A stretch of 64,000 nt of DNA. Source: Yimella lutea (GTDB taxonomy: Bacteria > Actinomycetota > Actinomycetes > Actinomycetales > Dermatophilaceae). Under the pieces are notes generated by a model. The model was not told the origin of the DNA and searched no databases. It worked only from the letters and a program-made list of their open reading frames with translations. Below, one piece after another: positions 19,821 to 28,757 of the stretch. The position numbers and the translations under genes were made by a program. How positions within the stretch are numbered: position 1 is the stretch's first letter; each line of letters begins with the position of its first letter. The stretch is from NCBI RefSeq assembly GCF_006715095.1, contig NZ_VFMO01000001.1, positions 2,790,001 to 2,854,000 of the forward strand, written 5' to 3'.

Positions 19821-20834
19821 ATGTCCGGTCCCGCAGCCTCAGGTGACGACTCGCGGACCGTCTTTGCCACGCGGCGCTCCGTACTCCTCGCGACCATTGC
19901 CCTTCCCTTGGCGGCGTGCGGCGTTCGTCTCGAGCGCGACGCCCCGCAGATCCCCGGAGTACCGACGGCGACCCCACCCGCCGACATCGCGGTCATGCAG
20001 GAGACCATCGCCCGTCTGCGCGTGCTCAGCCGCGCGCTGTCCGGTCAGGAACCTGCCCCGTGGACCGGTCGTCTGGCTGCGCTGCACAGCAAGCAGGCCG
20101 ACGAGCTCACCCGCATCGCGGCGTCTGCCGGGATCACCGTCGAACCATCACCCGTCGCTTCCTCGACCGGTGTCACCACCACGAACAGTTCGACGATCAC
20201 GCCGGTGACCACCCGCCCCGCGCCCACATCCTCCCCCGGTTCGGCGACCACGAGCAGTTCGACGATCACCGTCCACCCCGCCGGAGTCCTGGAGGCAGAC
20301 GAGATCAAGCCCGGACGCTTCGGCGCGGTGATCCGTGCGAGCGCGCAGCACCGGCCGGTACTCCTGGCGGTGCTTGCCGGGCACCGCATGGGGGCGCGTC
20401 TGCTCGCAGCGGTCGACTCGCCCGCGATCACCGGCTTGTCCGCCACGTCCGCCGCCACGGTACTCGGACCGGTGCGCACAGCCACCTACGCCGCCGAGGT
20501 GCTCATCGCCAAGACCCAGGTGAAGCAGCGCGGCGATCTGGCCGGTCTCCTTTCCTTCCTGTACGCCGAGCGGATGCGGCTGGGCTCCGAGGCAGGGTCA
20601 CGAGCACCCGCCGAGCAGCTGAGTTACGCGCTGCCCGCGGGCTCGGACGACCCGACCCGCGCCCGGACGACGATGGCCCACCTGCTGGGATCGTGCGTCG
20701 TCGCGGCGGCGAGCGTCAGCGGTGAGGAGCGCGACCCTGGCGGGGCACGGCGCACGCTGGAGCTGTGGGGCGACCTGGCGGCCGCAGCCTGGACCTGGGG
20801 CACGGCGCCGACCACCTTCCTCGGGCTGAAATGA
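19821..20834 (+). CDS. Putative lipoprotein, ferritin-like C-terminal region
   Basis: 337-residue protein with a twin-Arg-like n-region (FATRRSVLLATIALPLAACG) ending in the lipobox LAAC, so it is probably an outer-face lipoprotein. A Ser/Thr linker contains two related segments (NSSTITPVTT and SSSTITVHPA). The C-terminal half is helical, with EVLIAKTQVKQRGDLAGLLSF. It resembles DUF4439-type ferritin-like proteins only loosely. The ATG at 19821 is preferred over upstream codons because it places the signal correctly. The stop overlaps the next start by four bases (ATGA), which couples it to the kinase gene. Confidence 0.6.
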   Translation: MSGPAASGDDSRTVFATRRSVLLATIALPLAACGVRLERDAPQIPGVPTATPPADIAVMQETIARLRVLSRALSGQEPAPWTGRLAALHSKQADELTRIAASAGITVEPSPVASSTGVTTTNSSTITPVTTRPAPTSSPGSATTSSSTITVHPAGVLEADEIKPGRFGAVIRASAQHRPVLLAVLAGHRMGARLLAAVDSPAITGLSATSAATVLGPVRTATYAAEVLIAKTQVKQRGDLAGLLSFLYAERMRLGSEAGSRAPAEQLSYALPAGSDDPTRARTTMAHLLGSCVVAAASVSGEERDPGGARRTLELWGDLAAAAWTWGTAPTTFLGLK

Positions 20835-21718
20835 GTCTGATCCCGGAAGCCTTCGCTTCTTCGATCGCCGGACGTGAACCGCAGCCGTACGTCGGCGGCG
20901 ATGCCTGGTTGCGCACCCTGCCCGCGACGCTCGACAGCCTGCTCGACGACTGGCAGCTGATGGTGGACGGCGAACCGATGTTCGGTGAGTGCGCACTCGT
21001 CCTTCCCGTTGCGGGCGCCGGCGAACAGTCCGTACTCAAAGTGACTTGGCCCCACCTCGAAGCGTCTACCGAACATCTGGCGCTGCGGGCCTGGGACGGC
21101 GACGGTGCGGTGCGGCTGCTGCGCGCCGATCCGCGGCGATGGGCCATGCAGTTGGAACGCCTCGACCCCACCGACCTCACCAGCGTCCCGGTGCTCGAGG
21201 GATGCGAGGTCATCGGCGACCTGATGCGTCGACTGGACCGGCCCGCTCTCCCACAGCTCATCACACTCAGCGACCTGAGCAGTCAATGGATCACGTTGTG
21301 CAGCAACGGGTCTGCAGCCGTTCCACGACGCTTCACCGAGCAGGCCGCATCCATGGTGCGCGATCTGCAGCACGACGATGTCGACGCCTCGCTGATCCAC
21401 CAGGACCTGCACTTCATGAATGTCCTTGCTGCGGGGCGGACCTCTTGGCTGGCCATCGACCCCAAGGCGCTCGCCGGCGAATGGGAATTCGCCGTGGCGC
21501 CGGTGCTCTGGAACCGCGACGACGTCACGGCAGCCGCGCACCACGTCCGGTCACACCTTCGGCTGCGCCTGGGAGTCGTCTGCGAGGCGGCCGGTCTGGA
21601 CGAGGACCGCGCCGCCGCATGGACCTTCGTCCGGGTGATCGTGAACGCCCTGTGGGGGTCGGACTCCAAGGAGTGGGTGACGCGGATGATCACGATCGCC
21701 AAGGCGATGACCGACTGA
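20831..21718 (+). CDS. Aminoglycoside/hydroxyurea kinase-like (APH(6)/Hur) protein
   Basis: 295-residue protein of the APH_6_hur family, which includes streptomycin 6-kinases and the Streptomyces hydroxyurea kinase. LIHQDLHFMNVLAAG gives the catalytic-loop pattern HxDxxxxN, followed by LAIDPKALAGEWEFAVAP with the metal-binding Asp. An N-terminal lobe with VLPVAGAGEQSVLKVTWP contains the ATP-binding Lys. Whether it confers resistance is unknown, since many family members in soil actinomycetes have no tested substrate. It is coupled to the preceding lipoprotein gene by a 4-base overlap. Confidence 0.8.
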   Translation: MSLIPEAFASSIAGREPQPYVGGDAWLRTLPATLDSLLDDWQLMVDGEPMFGECALVLPVAGAGEQSVLKVTWPHLEASTEHLALRAWDGDGAVRLLRADPRRWAMQLERLDPTDLTSVPVLEGCEVIGDLMRRLDRPALPQLITLSDLSSQWITLCSNGSAAVPRRFTEQAASMVRDLQHDDVDASLIHQDLHFMNVLAAGRTSWLAIDPKALAGEWEFAVAPVLWNRDDVTAAAHHVRSHLRLRLGVVCEAAGLDEDRAAAWTFVRVIVNALWGSDSKEWVTRMITIAKAMTD

Positions 21719-21836
21719 CCTACTACGCTGCGTAGGTCCCGCTCTCCCGTTCGACGAACGGCGGATTAGGCTCGGACCACGAGGCTCAAGGGGGGACGTA
21801 CGTCCGCCCGAGCGAACGCACGTCGGAAGGAACACC

Positions 21837-22712
21837 GTGAGCATTCCCTCGACCCCCGGCAAGACCGGCCGTGAGCGGCTCGCTGAGGTCAAGGAACTTG
21901 AAGCCAGGCAGGCCAAGCAACGCAGGATGCTCGCCCTGGTGGCCGGTGTCGTGACCATTGCGGTGCTGGGCGTGGCGATCTTGTGGTTCGTGTCGCAGGG
22001 CAACAAGAAGAAGGAGAGCGAGTCCGCCGAGCAGCAGGCCCGCAACTCCCAGTTCATCAAGACGCTCACCACCATTCCGGCTGCCACCTACGACAAGGTC
22101 GGGTTCGGCGCGGCGACCGGCGTCCCGAGTGCGACCGACGGTCCGCAGGACAAGGTCGGGGACAAACCACGCGTCCTGTACGTCGGTGCCGAGTTCTGCC
22201 CGTTCTGTGCGGTCGAGCGGTGGTCGCTGGTGTCGGCCCTGTCGCGCTTCGGCACCTGGGACGGTCTGGGCGGCGCTGTGTCCAGCCCGAACGAGGGTGC
22301 GATGTCGAACATCCAGACTGTCACCTTCAAGGACGCGACCTACACCAGCAAGTACATCGCGTTCAAGGGGTGGGAGACCAAGGACCGGATGGGCGAACCG
22401 CTGCAGACGATGTCGGACGCCGACTCGACCCTGGTGAGCAAGTACAACGACCGGGGATCCATCCCGTTCGTTCTGATAGGCGGCAAGTCGACCACGCAGG
22501 GCGCGACCTGGGACGGACGCAGCCTGCCGGGCATGACCAATACAGAGATCGCCGAGCAGATGGCCGACCCGAACAGCGCGATCTCCAAGGGAGCCGTCGG
22601 CGCGGCAAATGTCTACTCGGCGCAGATCTGCACGCTCACCGGGCAGCAGCCGGCGAACGTCTGCAACTCCGCGGGAGTGAAGGCGGCCGCAGCGAAGCTC
22701 GAGGTGAAGTGA
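21837..22712 (+). CDS. Membrane-anchored thioredoxin-like (DUF929) oxidoreductase
   Basis: 291-residue protein with one N-terminal membrane anchor (about residues 32-53, MLALVAGVVTIAVLGVAILW) and an extracytoplasmic thioredoxin-like domain of the DUF929 type. The redox motif is CPFC (VGAEFCPFCAVERW) near residue 120. Two further cysteines near the C-terminus (QICTLTG and NVCNSAG) could form a structural disulfide. A GTG start is preceded by GGAAGGA. Its stop overlaps the VKOR start (GTGA), so the DsbA-like oxidase and its reoxidising partner are made together for disulfide formation in secreted proteins. Confidence 0.85.
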   Translation: MSIPSTPGKTGRERLAEVKELEARQAKQRRMLALVAGVVTIAVLGVAILWFVSQGNKKKESESAEQQARNSQFIKTLTTIPAATYDKVGFGAATGVPSATDGPQDKVGDKPRVLYVGAEFCPFCAVERWSLVSALSRFGTWDGLGGAVSSPNEGAMSNIQTVTFKDATYTSKYIAFKGWETKDRMGEPLQTMSDADSTLVSKYNDRGSIPFVLIGGKSTTQGATWDGRSLPGMTNTEIAEQMADPNSAISKGAVGAANVYSAQICTLTGQQPANVCNSAGVKAAAAKLEVK

Positions 22713-23200
22713 CCGACGTCCGCGCGACGCGGGGGTCGGTGCCCGGCTGGGTACCGACCACCTCGTTCGCACTCAGCGTGCTCGGGTTGCTGATCTCGGC
22801 GTACCTGACCTACGAGCACTACACCGGCTCTGATTCGTTGTTCTGCGCCGAATCCTCGACGGTCAACTGCCAGACGGTCACCACGAGCAAGTGGTCGTCG
22901 CTGTTCGGCCTGCCGGTGTCACTGCTGGGGCTGCTTTTCTTCGTCGCGATGGTCGTGTTGTGCCTACCGCAGGTCTGGCGTCGTGCTCCGCGTGCCGCCG
23001 ACCTGACGCGGCTGGCCGCGCTGGCCGTCGGCGTGCTGATGGTGGGTTATCTCATCTGGGCCGAGTTCATGTGGATCGGTGCGATCTGCCTGTGGTGCAC
23101 CGCTGTTCACGTGATCACGTTCGTGCTCGCGATCGTCGTGGTACTCGGCGAGATCCTGCGCGAACCGGCTCCTGAGCCCGCTCAGACCAGATCGAACTGA
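22709..23200 (+). CDS. Vitamin K epoxide reductase (VKOR) family protein
   Basis: 163-residue membrane protein with four transmembrane helices, which reoxidises the DsbA-like partner using quinone. The loop Cys pair is in LFCAESSTVNCQTV; the Ser and the downstream active-site pair CLWC (GAICLWCTAVHV) are as in bacterial VKORs. The GTG start overlaps the stop of the thioredoxin-like gene by four bases. The 3' end overlaps the convergent TauE gene by 19 bases. It plays the role DsbB has in proteobacteria. Confidence 0.9.
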   Translation: MTDVRATRGSVPGWVPTTSFALSVLGLLISAYLTYEHYTGSDSLFCAESSTVNCQTVTTSKWSSLFGLPVSLLGLLFFVAMVVLCLPQVWRRAPRAADLTRLAALAVGVLMVGYLIWAEFMWIGAICLWCTAVHVITFVLAIVVVLGEILREPAPEPAQTRSN

Positions 23201-23970
23201 CTCAGCACGTCGTAGCCGATCCGGAGGATGAACGCGCTCACGACGACGACGAACACCAACCGGACGAACCTCGCGCCCTTCGCGACTGCCGTCCGCGCAC
23301 CGAGGTAGCCACCGGTCATGTTGGCTGCGGCCATCGCCAGGCCCAGCTTCCAGAACCCGGCACCCTGCGGGATGAAGATCACCAGAGAGGCGAGGTTCGT
23401 GGCGAAGTTGGCGATCTTCGCCTTCGCCGACGCCTCCAGGAAGGCGTATCCCAGCAGACCGACCAACGCGAACACCAGGAACGAGCCGGTGCCCGGCCCG
23501 AGCGCGCCGTCGTACATGCCGATCGTGAACCCGGCACCGGCAGCGAGCACGGTGTGCTTGCGGCCGGTGTGCCGAAGCATCGTCGTCTGACCCAACGCCG
23601 GCTTGGCCACGGTGTAGATCATCACTGCGACGAGCGCGATCAGGATGATCGGGTTGAACGAACTGCGCGGCAGGTGCGAGGCGATCAGCGCACCGATCAA
23701 CGATCCGGCGAACGCAGGAATCGCCAGTGCCAGAGCCGTTTTCGGATCGGGTCTGACCCGTCGCCAGTAGGTGACACTGCTGACGGTCGTGCCGGCGATG
23801 GAGGCCATCTTGTTGGTGGCGAGCAGGTGCACCGGCGCAGCGTGCGGGAAGGCGATCAGCAGCGCGGGCAGTTGCACGAGCCCTCCCCCGCCGACGACCG
23901 AGTCGATCCACCCGGCCGCGAGGGCTGCAACGACCAGCAGGATGAAGACAGTGGTGGAGATGTCGTCCAT
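23182..23970 (-). CDS. TauE/SafE-family anion (sulfite/sulfonate) permease
   Basis: 262-residue integral membrane protein of the TSUP (TauE/SafE) family with seven to eight helices. DSVVGGGGLVQLPALLI near the N-terminus and GPGTGSFLVFALVGLLG in the middle are the paired family motifs. Members export sulfite or sulfoacetate, or move other sulfur anions. A sulfur role is attractive because sulfite reductase genes lie 4 kb away, but this is inference. The ATG at 23970 shares one base with the HAD stop (TGATG) and has GGTGG upstream; a GTG nine bases earlier is the alternative. Confidence 0.85.
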   Translation of the reverse strand: MDDISTTVFILLVVAALAAGWIDSVVGGGGLVQLPALLIAFPHAAPVHLLATNKMASIAGTTVSSVTYWRRVRPDPKTALALAIPAFAGSLIGALIASHLPRSSFNPIILIALVAVMIYTVAKPALGQTTMLRHTGRKHTVLAAGAGFTIGMYDGALGPGTGSFLVFALVGLLGYAFLEASAKAKIANFATNLASLVIFIPQGAGFWKLGLAMAAANMTGGYLGARTAVAKGARFVRLVFVVVVSAFILRIGYDVLSQFDLV

Positions 23971-24674
23971 CAACGCCACCGCTCGACGTGGTCGGCGACC
24001 TCGTCGATGGTCTGGACGACGGCGTCCGGCTCGACCTCGACCGGCACCTGCTGCTCCCTCGGGATATCGCTGTGCGGCACCAGGATCGCCTTCATCCCGA
24101 CCTGCTTGCTGCCGTGCACGTCCTCGAAGGGTCGGTCACCGACGTACGCGCAGTGTTCGGGAGCGACACCTACGGCGTCCGCAGCTGCCCGGAAGGCGTC
24201 CGGATGCGGTTTGGCCCACGGGATCTCGGACGAGTAGACGTCACCGTCGATCAGGTCGAGCACGCCGTCGCGTTCGAAGATGCCGCGGTGGTGCTCTCGC
24301 GACCAGATGGTGTTCGACAGCACCCCGATGCGAATGTCCATGTCGCGCAGACGTTCCCACATCGGACGCACCAACGGGTCGGTGTAGGTGTGCTCGTCCC
24401 AGAACGCCAGGTGCGCGGCGAGTCCGGCCTCGTGCCGAGCGTCGGTGGGGTCGACGCCGGCGTCCCGCAGGATGCTCTCGACGCTCGCGCTCGTATGTTG
24501 CTCACGGGCACGCGCCCACGCTGCCTGTCCGGCGGTCACGATGCGTCCGACCATCTCCTGCGGGTCGGGCACACCCCACGCCTGCGCGTAGCCGAGCCAC
24601 TCACGTTCGTAGTCGATGTCGCCGTGCCACGGGGTGAGCGTGCCGCCCCAGTCGAAGATGACGGCGCGGATCAC
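23970..24674 (-). CDS. HAD-superfamily hydrolase
   Basis: 234-residue HAD phosphatase-like protein. Motif I is [10 protein letters not shown], a variant in which the usual second Asp (DxD) is replaced by Gly (DWG), so the catalytic acid is atypical. Motif II is GVLSNT, motif III is the Lys in WAKPHPDAF, and motif IV is [10 protein letters not shown]. The change in motif I suggests altered or lost phosphatase activity, or a haloacid dehalogenase-like role; the substrate is unknown. The start is GTG, overlapping the proS stop by four bases, so it is translated with proS. Confidence 0.85.
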   Translation of the reverse strand: MIRAVIFDWGGTLTPWHGDIDYEREWLGYAQAWGVPDPQEMVGRIVTAGQAAWARAREQHTSASVESILRDAGVDPTDARHEAGLAAHLAFWDEHTYTDPLVRPMWERLRDMDIRIGVLSNTIWSREHHRGIFERDGVLDLIDGDVYSSEIPWAKPHPDAFRAAADAVGVAPEHCAYVGDRPFEDVHGSKQVGMKAILVPHSDIPREQQVPVEVEPDAVVQTIDEVADHVERWR

Positions 24675-26443
24675 GCGCCCGCGACCTCGCCCTTGACCTC
24701 GCGCAGCACCTCGGTGACCGCGCCCTCGACCGGCACGTCACGTCGCTCGCCACTGCGACGGTCCTTGAGTTCGACCGTTCCGTCGGCCAAGCCCTTGCCC
24801 AAGACCAGGATCGTCGGCACACCGATGAGTTCGGCGTCCTTGAACTTCACACCGGGCGACACCTTGAGGCGATCGTCGTACAGCACCTCCAGACCCTGGG
24901 CTTCGAGTTCGTTCACGATCTCGGCGGCCTTGAGGAAGACGGCATCGTCCTTGCCGGTCGCGACGACATGGACGTCGGCCGGCGCGACCTCGCGGGGCCA
25001 GACCAGACCGATGTCGTCCAAGTTGTCCTCGGCGATCATTCCGACCGCGCGAGTGACACCCACCCCGTACGACCCCATCGTCACGGTGACCAACTTGCCG
25101 TTCTCGTCCAGCACCTTCAGCCCGAGGGCCTCGGCGTACTTGGTGCCCAACTGGAAGATGTGACCCATCTCGACGCCGCGGGCCAGGGTGAGGGCACGCC
25201 CGTTCGGGCCGAGGTCACCTTCTCGCAGCTGAGCCGCCTGCACAGTGCCGTCGGCGGTGAAGTCGCGGCCGTACACCAGGTCGAGCACGTGCTTGCCGTG
25301 CTCGTCGGCGCCGGTCACCCACGCCGAACCCTCGGCGACACTCGGGTCGAGCAGGTAACGGATCCCGCTCGCCTTCTCCTCACCGAGCACCCCGGGACCG
25401 ATGTAGCCCTTCGCCAGCATCGGGTAGCGCTTGAAGTCGCTCTCCTCGAAGGGCTCGATCTCGGCCGGGGCGACCTTGGTCTCCAGCCGCTTCGGGTCGA
25501 CCTCCCGGTCACCGGGCAACCCGACAGCCAACGGCTCGCGGGTGCCGTCCGGGTGCGCGAGCATGACCAGCACGTTCTTGAGGGTGTCAGCGGCGGTCCA
25601 GGACCGGCCGTCCTCGCGGGGGTGGTTCGCGTTGAGCGCGGCGACGAGCGTCTCGATGGTCGGGGTGTCGGGGGTGTCCTCGACGTGGGCCGGACCGGCG
25701 GTGACCTCGACGGCCGGGGCCTGCGGCACCTCGACCGCCTCGACGTTCGCAGCGTAGCCGGCGTCGTCCCGGACGAAGGTGTCCTCGCCCAGGTCGCTGA
25801 CCGCAAGGAACTCCTCGGACGCCGAGCCACCCATCGCGCCGGCATCGGCGTGCACGATGACGTACTCGAAGCCGAGCCGGTTGAAAATCTTGGTGTACGC
25901 GTCGCGGTGCGCGTCGTAGGACTTCTGCAGGCCCGCTTCGTTGATGTCGAAGGAGTAGGAGTCCTTCATGATGAATTCACGACCACGCAGGATGCCCGCC
26001 CGCGGACGCGCTTCGTCGCGGTACTTGTTCTGGATCTGGTAGAGCGACAGCGGCAGGTCCTTGTACGAGGAGTACATGTCCTTGACCGTGAGGCAGAACA
26101 TCTCCTCGTGCGTCGGACCCAGCAGCATGTCGTTGTCGCGCCGGTCCTTCAGGCGGAACAGGTTCGGGCCGTACTCGGTCCAGCGGTTCGACGCCTCGTA
26201 AGGCTCGCGCGGCAGGAGCGCGGGGAACTGCACCTCCTGGGCGCCGATCGCGTCCATCTCCTCGCGGATGATCGCCTCGACCTTGGCGCGCACCTTCAGA
26301 CCCAGCGGCAGCCAGGTGTAGATGCCGGGGGCCGCGCGGCGGATGTAGCCGGCGCGCACCAGCAGCTTGTGGCCCGGCAGTTCGGCGTCGGCCGGGTCCT
26401 CGCGCAGGGTTCGCAGGAACAAGGTCGACATGCGCAGTGCCAC
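24671..26443 (-). CDS. proS: Prolyl-tRNA synthetase (bacterial type)
   Basis: 590-residue class II synthetase that charges tRNA-Pro. Motif 1 is near [24 protein letters not shown], motif 2 includes [21 protein letters not shown], and motif 3 is [17 protein letters not shown]. The insertion editing domain lies between (about residues 220-400), including ATDTLKNV-like [13 protein letters not shown], so mischarged Ala can be cleared. The C-terminal anticodon-binding domain is complete. A GTG at 26443 with GGAGA seven bases upstream is the preferred start; an ATG four codons later is possible. Confidence 0.96.
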   Translation of the reverse strand: MALRMSTLFLRTLREDPADAELPGHKLLVRAGYIRRAAPGIYTWLPLGLKVRAKVEAIIREEMDAIGAQEVQFPALLPREPYEASNRWTEYGPNLFRLKDRRDNDMLLGPTHEEMFCLTVKDMYSSYKDLPLSLYQIQNKYRDEARPRAGILRGREFIMKDSYSFDINEAGLQKSYDAHRDAYTKIFNRLGFEYVIVHADAGAMGGSASEEFLAVSDLGEDTFVRDDAGYAANVEAVEVPQAPAVEVTAGPAHVEDTPDTPTIETLVAALNANHPREDGRSWTAADTLKNVLVMLAHPDGTREPLAVGLPGDREVDPKRLETKVAPAEIEPFEESDFKRYPMLAKGYIGPGVLGEEKASGIRYLLDPSVAEGSAWVTGADEHGKHVLDLVYGRDFTADGTVQAAQLREGDLGPNGRALTLARGVEMGHIFQLGTKYAEALGLKVLDENGKLVTVTMGSYGVGVTRAVGMIAEDNLDDIGLVWPREVAPADVHVVATGKDDAVFLKAAEIVNELEAQGLEVLYDDRLKVSPGVKFKDAELIGVPTILVLGKGLADGTVELKDRRSGERRDVPVEGAVTEVLREVKGEVAGA

Positions 26444-26541
26444 GGGCGGATCTCCAGATGTTCGTGGGTGTTGTTCGTGGTGGCTCTCGGGCCGTCCACC
26501 AGCCTATCCGTCCCCCGCCTCTGCCGAATCCGTAGTATCGG

Positions 26542-28197
26542 TCAGGCGGGGAGGGCTCGTCGCGCGATCGAGCGGACGTCGGCGGACGCCGGCAGGGTGC
26601 CGTACACGCCGTCCCACTCCCCCGCGACGCGACTGGCGACGAAGGCGTCCGCCACCTCGCCGGTGGAGTGCTGCACCAGCAGGGATGCCTGGAGGAGCAC
26701 GGCGAGCCGGGCGGTGAGCGAACGGGCACGGCCCTGAGCGGTGACCAGATCGGACGACGCGGCCTGCAGATCAGAAAGCGCGCTGTCGACAGCGCGATCG
26801 AGCACCTCGTACTCCCCTGCCACACAAGCCATTTCGCGCCGCCATGCCTCGACCGCGTCCGGTGATTTCGCGAGCACACGCAGCAGATCCAGTGCGTTGA
26901 CGTTGCCGCTGCCTTCCCAGATGGAGTTCAGCGGCGACTCCCGCACGAGCAGCGGCATGCCCGACTCTTCGGCGTAGCCGTTGCCGCCCAGGCACTCCAT
27001 CGCCTCGACGGTGACGGTCGGCGTGCGCTTGCAGACCCAGAACTTCGCCAGCGGTAGCGCCATGCGACGTAGCGCCATCTCGTGCTCGTCGTGCGGCTGC
27101 TCGACGGCGCGCGCCAGACGCAGGGCCAGGTGCGTCGCGGCCTCCGACTCCAGCGCGAGATCGGCGATCACGTTGGTCATCGCCGGCTGGTCGATGAGGG
27201 TGGCTCCGAAGGCAGCCCGCTGGGAGACGTGCCAACTCGCCTCCGCGACCGCCCGTCGCATCAACGCCGCGGAACCGAGCACGCAGTCGAGCCGTGTCGC
27301 CGCGACCATCTCGAGGATCGTCCGGACGCCGTTGCCTTCGTCCCCCAGGCGCTGGGCATACGCGCCGTGGAACTCCAACTCGCTGGACGCGTTCGACCGG
27401 TTGCCGAGCTTCTCCTTCAGGCGGACGATGTGCACCGGGTTGCGGGTGCCGTCCGGGCAGATGCGGGGCACGACGAAGCAGCTCAACCCGTCGGGTGCCT
27501 GTGCGAGCACGAGGAAGAGATCGTTCATCGGCGCCGAGGTGAACCACTTGTGCCCGGTGAGCCGGTACGACCCGTCGTCCTGGCGGTCGGCGCGTGTCAC
27601 GTTGGTGCGCACGTCGGACCCGCCCTGCTTCTCGGTCATGCCCATGCCGGCGAGCAGGCCGCGCTTGGTGTGCGGTTCGCGCAGCCCGAAGTCGTAGCTG
27701 GTCGACGCCAGGAGGTCGGTCCATTCCTTGGCCAGCGCGTCGTCGGAGCGCAGCGCCGGCACCGAGGCGTACGTCATCGTGATCGGGCACCCGTGGCCCG
27801 GCTCGAGCGGGGTCCAGGCGATGTAGCCGGCCGCGCGGCGCAGGTGCGGCAGCGGCTCGTCGCTCACCCACGGCGTCGCGCCGAGACCGTGGGCGATGCC
27901 GCGACTCATCATGTGGTGCCAGCTGGGGTGGAACTCCACCTCGTCGATGCGGGTGCCGAACCGGTCGACCGGGCGCAACGCGGGCGGGTGCTCGTTGGCG
28001 AGCATCCCGTGCTCGCGGGTTTCGGCCGACCCCGCCTCGAGGCCGAGTTCGTCGAGCGAATCGAGTAGCGCGTCGGCGTGATCGCCCGCCTGGGCGCGCA
28101 CCGCGGCGACGAGACCGGCATCGCCTCGGACGGCGTTGTGCCCGACGAGCGGGCGCGGCTGGTTGATCGGGTTGCGCTGGAAGACATCGGTGCTCAC
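26542..28197 (-). CDS. AidB-like acyl-CoA dehydrogenase family protein
   Basis: 551-residue flavoprotein of the acyl-CoA dehydrogenase superfamily, closest to AidB, a DNA-alkylation response protein that binds FAD and DNA. GMGMTEKQGGSDVRTN near residue 190 and ECLGGNGYAEESGMPLLVRE near residue 400 are the AidB-like signatures. The N-terminus NQPRPLVGHNAVRGD also fits. The start is a GTG at 28197. It is transcribed divergently from the fur-katA operon, which suggests a shared stress-response neighbourhood. Enzymatic activity on acyl-CoAs is doubtful for this branch. Confidence 0.85.
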   Translation of the reverse strand: MSTDVFQRNPINQPRPLVGHNAVRGDAGLVAAVRAQAGDHADALLDSLDELGLEAGSAETREHGMLANEHPPALRPVDRFGTRIDEVEFHPSWHHMMSRGIAHGLGATPWVSDEPLPHLRRAAGYIAWTPLEPGHGCPITMTYASVPALRSDDALAKEWTDLLASTSYDFGLREPHTKRGLLAGMGMTEKQGGSDVRTNVTRADRQDDGSYRLTGHKWFTSAPMNDLFLVLAQAPDGLSCFVVPRICPDGTRNPVHIVRLKEKLGNRSNASSELEFHGAYAQRLGDEGNGVRTILEMVAATRLDCVLGSAALMRRAVAEASWHVSQRAAFGATLIDQPAMTNVIADLALESEAATHLALRLARAVEQPHDEHEMALRRMALPLAKFWVCKRTPTVTVEAMECLGGNGYAEESGMPLLVRESPLNSIWEGSGNVNALDLLRVLAKSPDAVEAWRREMACVAGEYEVLDRAVDSALSDLQAASSDLVTAQGRARSLTARLAVLLQASLLVQHSTGEVADAFVASRVAGEWDGVYGTLPASADVRSIARRALPA

Positions 28198-28242
28198 CCT
28201 TCGAAGGGTAATTTGCCCGCCGCGCCGTCCACGCCTCGGGAC

Positions 28243-28283
28243 TTATTCTTGACTCATTCCAGAAAACTTGAAAGGTTCGAGTC
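28243..28283 (+). promoter_or_regulatory. Probable fur promoter/operator
   Basis: An AT-rich block directly before fur contains TTGACT (28249-28254), followed by CATTCCAGAAAACTTGAAA. The arrangement resembles the promoter/operator in front of mycobacterial furA-katG, where FurA represses itself and the catalase. The -10 would fall almost at the start codon, so the leader would be very short. Recognition is from memory of that region, and the match is approximate. Confidence 0.45.
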
Positions 28284-28703
28284 ATGACCACCCCGACCGA
28301 GCTGCTGCGCGATGCGCAGTTGCGCGTCACCCGTCCGCGGGTGACCGTGCTCGAGGTGCTGCGCGACCATCCGCACGCCAGCGCGGACGCCGTCGCACAA
28401 CAGGTGCGCGCGGCGATCGGGACGGTCTCGACACAGGCCGTCTACGACGTCCTGCACGCGCTGGAGAGCGCGTCACTCATCCGCCGGTTCGAGCCGGCCG
28501 GATCGAGTGCGCGTTACGAGTTGCAGGCACACGACAACCACCACCACCTGGTCTGCCGCCGCTGCGGCACGATCACCGACGTCGAGTGCGGCACCGGCAT
28601 CCGCCCGTGCATGGACGCCCCTGACGACCACGGTTTCGCCATCGACGAGACCGAGGTGACCTATTGGGGCCTGTGCCCCGAGTGCAAGTCGCTTGACCCC
28701 TGA
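28284..28703 (+). CDS. Fur-family regulator of catalase
   Basis: 139-residue Fur-family repressor (FurA/CatR/PerR-like). The N-terminal winged helix includes RVTRPRVTVLEVLRDHPHAS and STQAVYDVLHALESASLIRR. The C-terminal dimerisation domain has the His cluster HDNHHHLVCRRCG and a second Cys pair (LCPECK), giving two CxxC zinc ligands. The catalase gene begins 55 bases downstream on the same strand, so it most likely senses peroxide or iron and controls its own operon. CGCAA-N5-TTGCG at 28725-28739, just before the catalase start, might be an extra site or a weak hairpin. Confidence 0.9.
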   Translation: MTTPTELLRDAQLRVTRPRVTVLEVLRDHPHASADAVAQQVRAAIGTVSTQAVYDVLHALESASLIRRFEPAGSSARYELQAHDNHHHLVCRRCGTITDVECGTGIRPCMDAPDDHGFAIDETEVTYWGLCPECKSLDP

Positions 28704-28757
28704 TCCGTTCGAGCTATCCACCGACGCAACAAGATTGCGCAACGAAGGAGAGATGGA

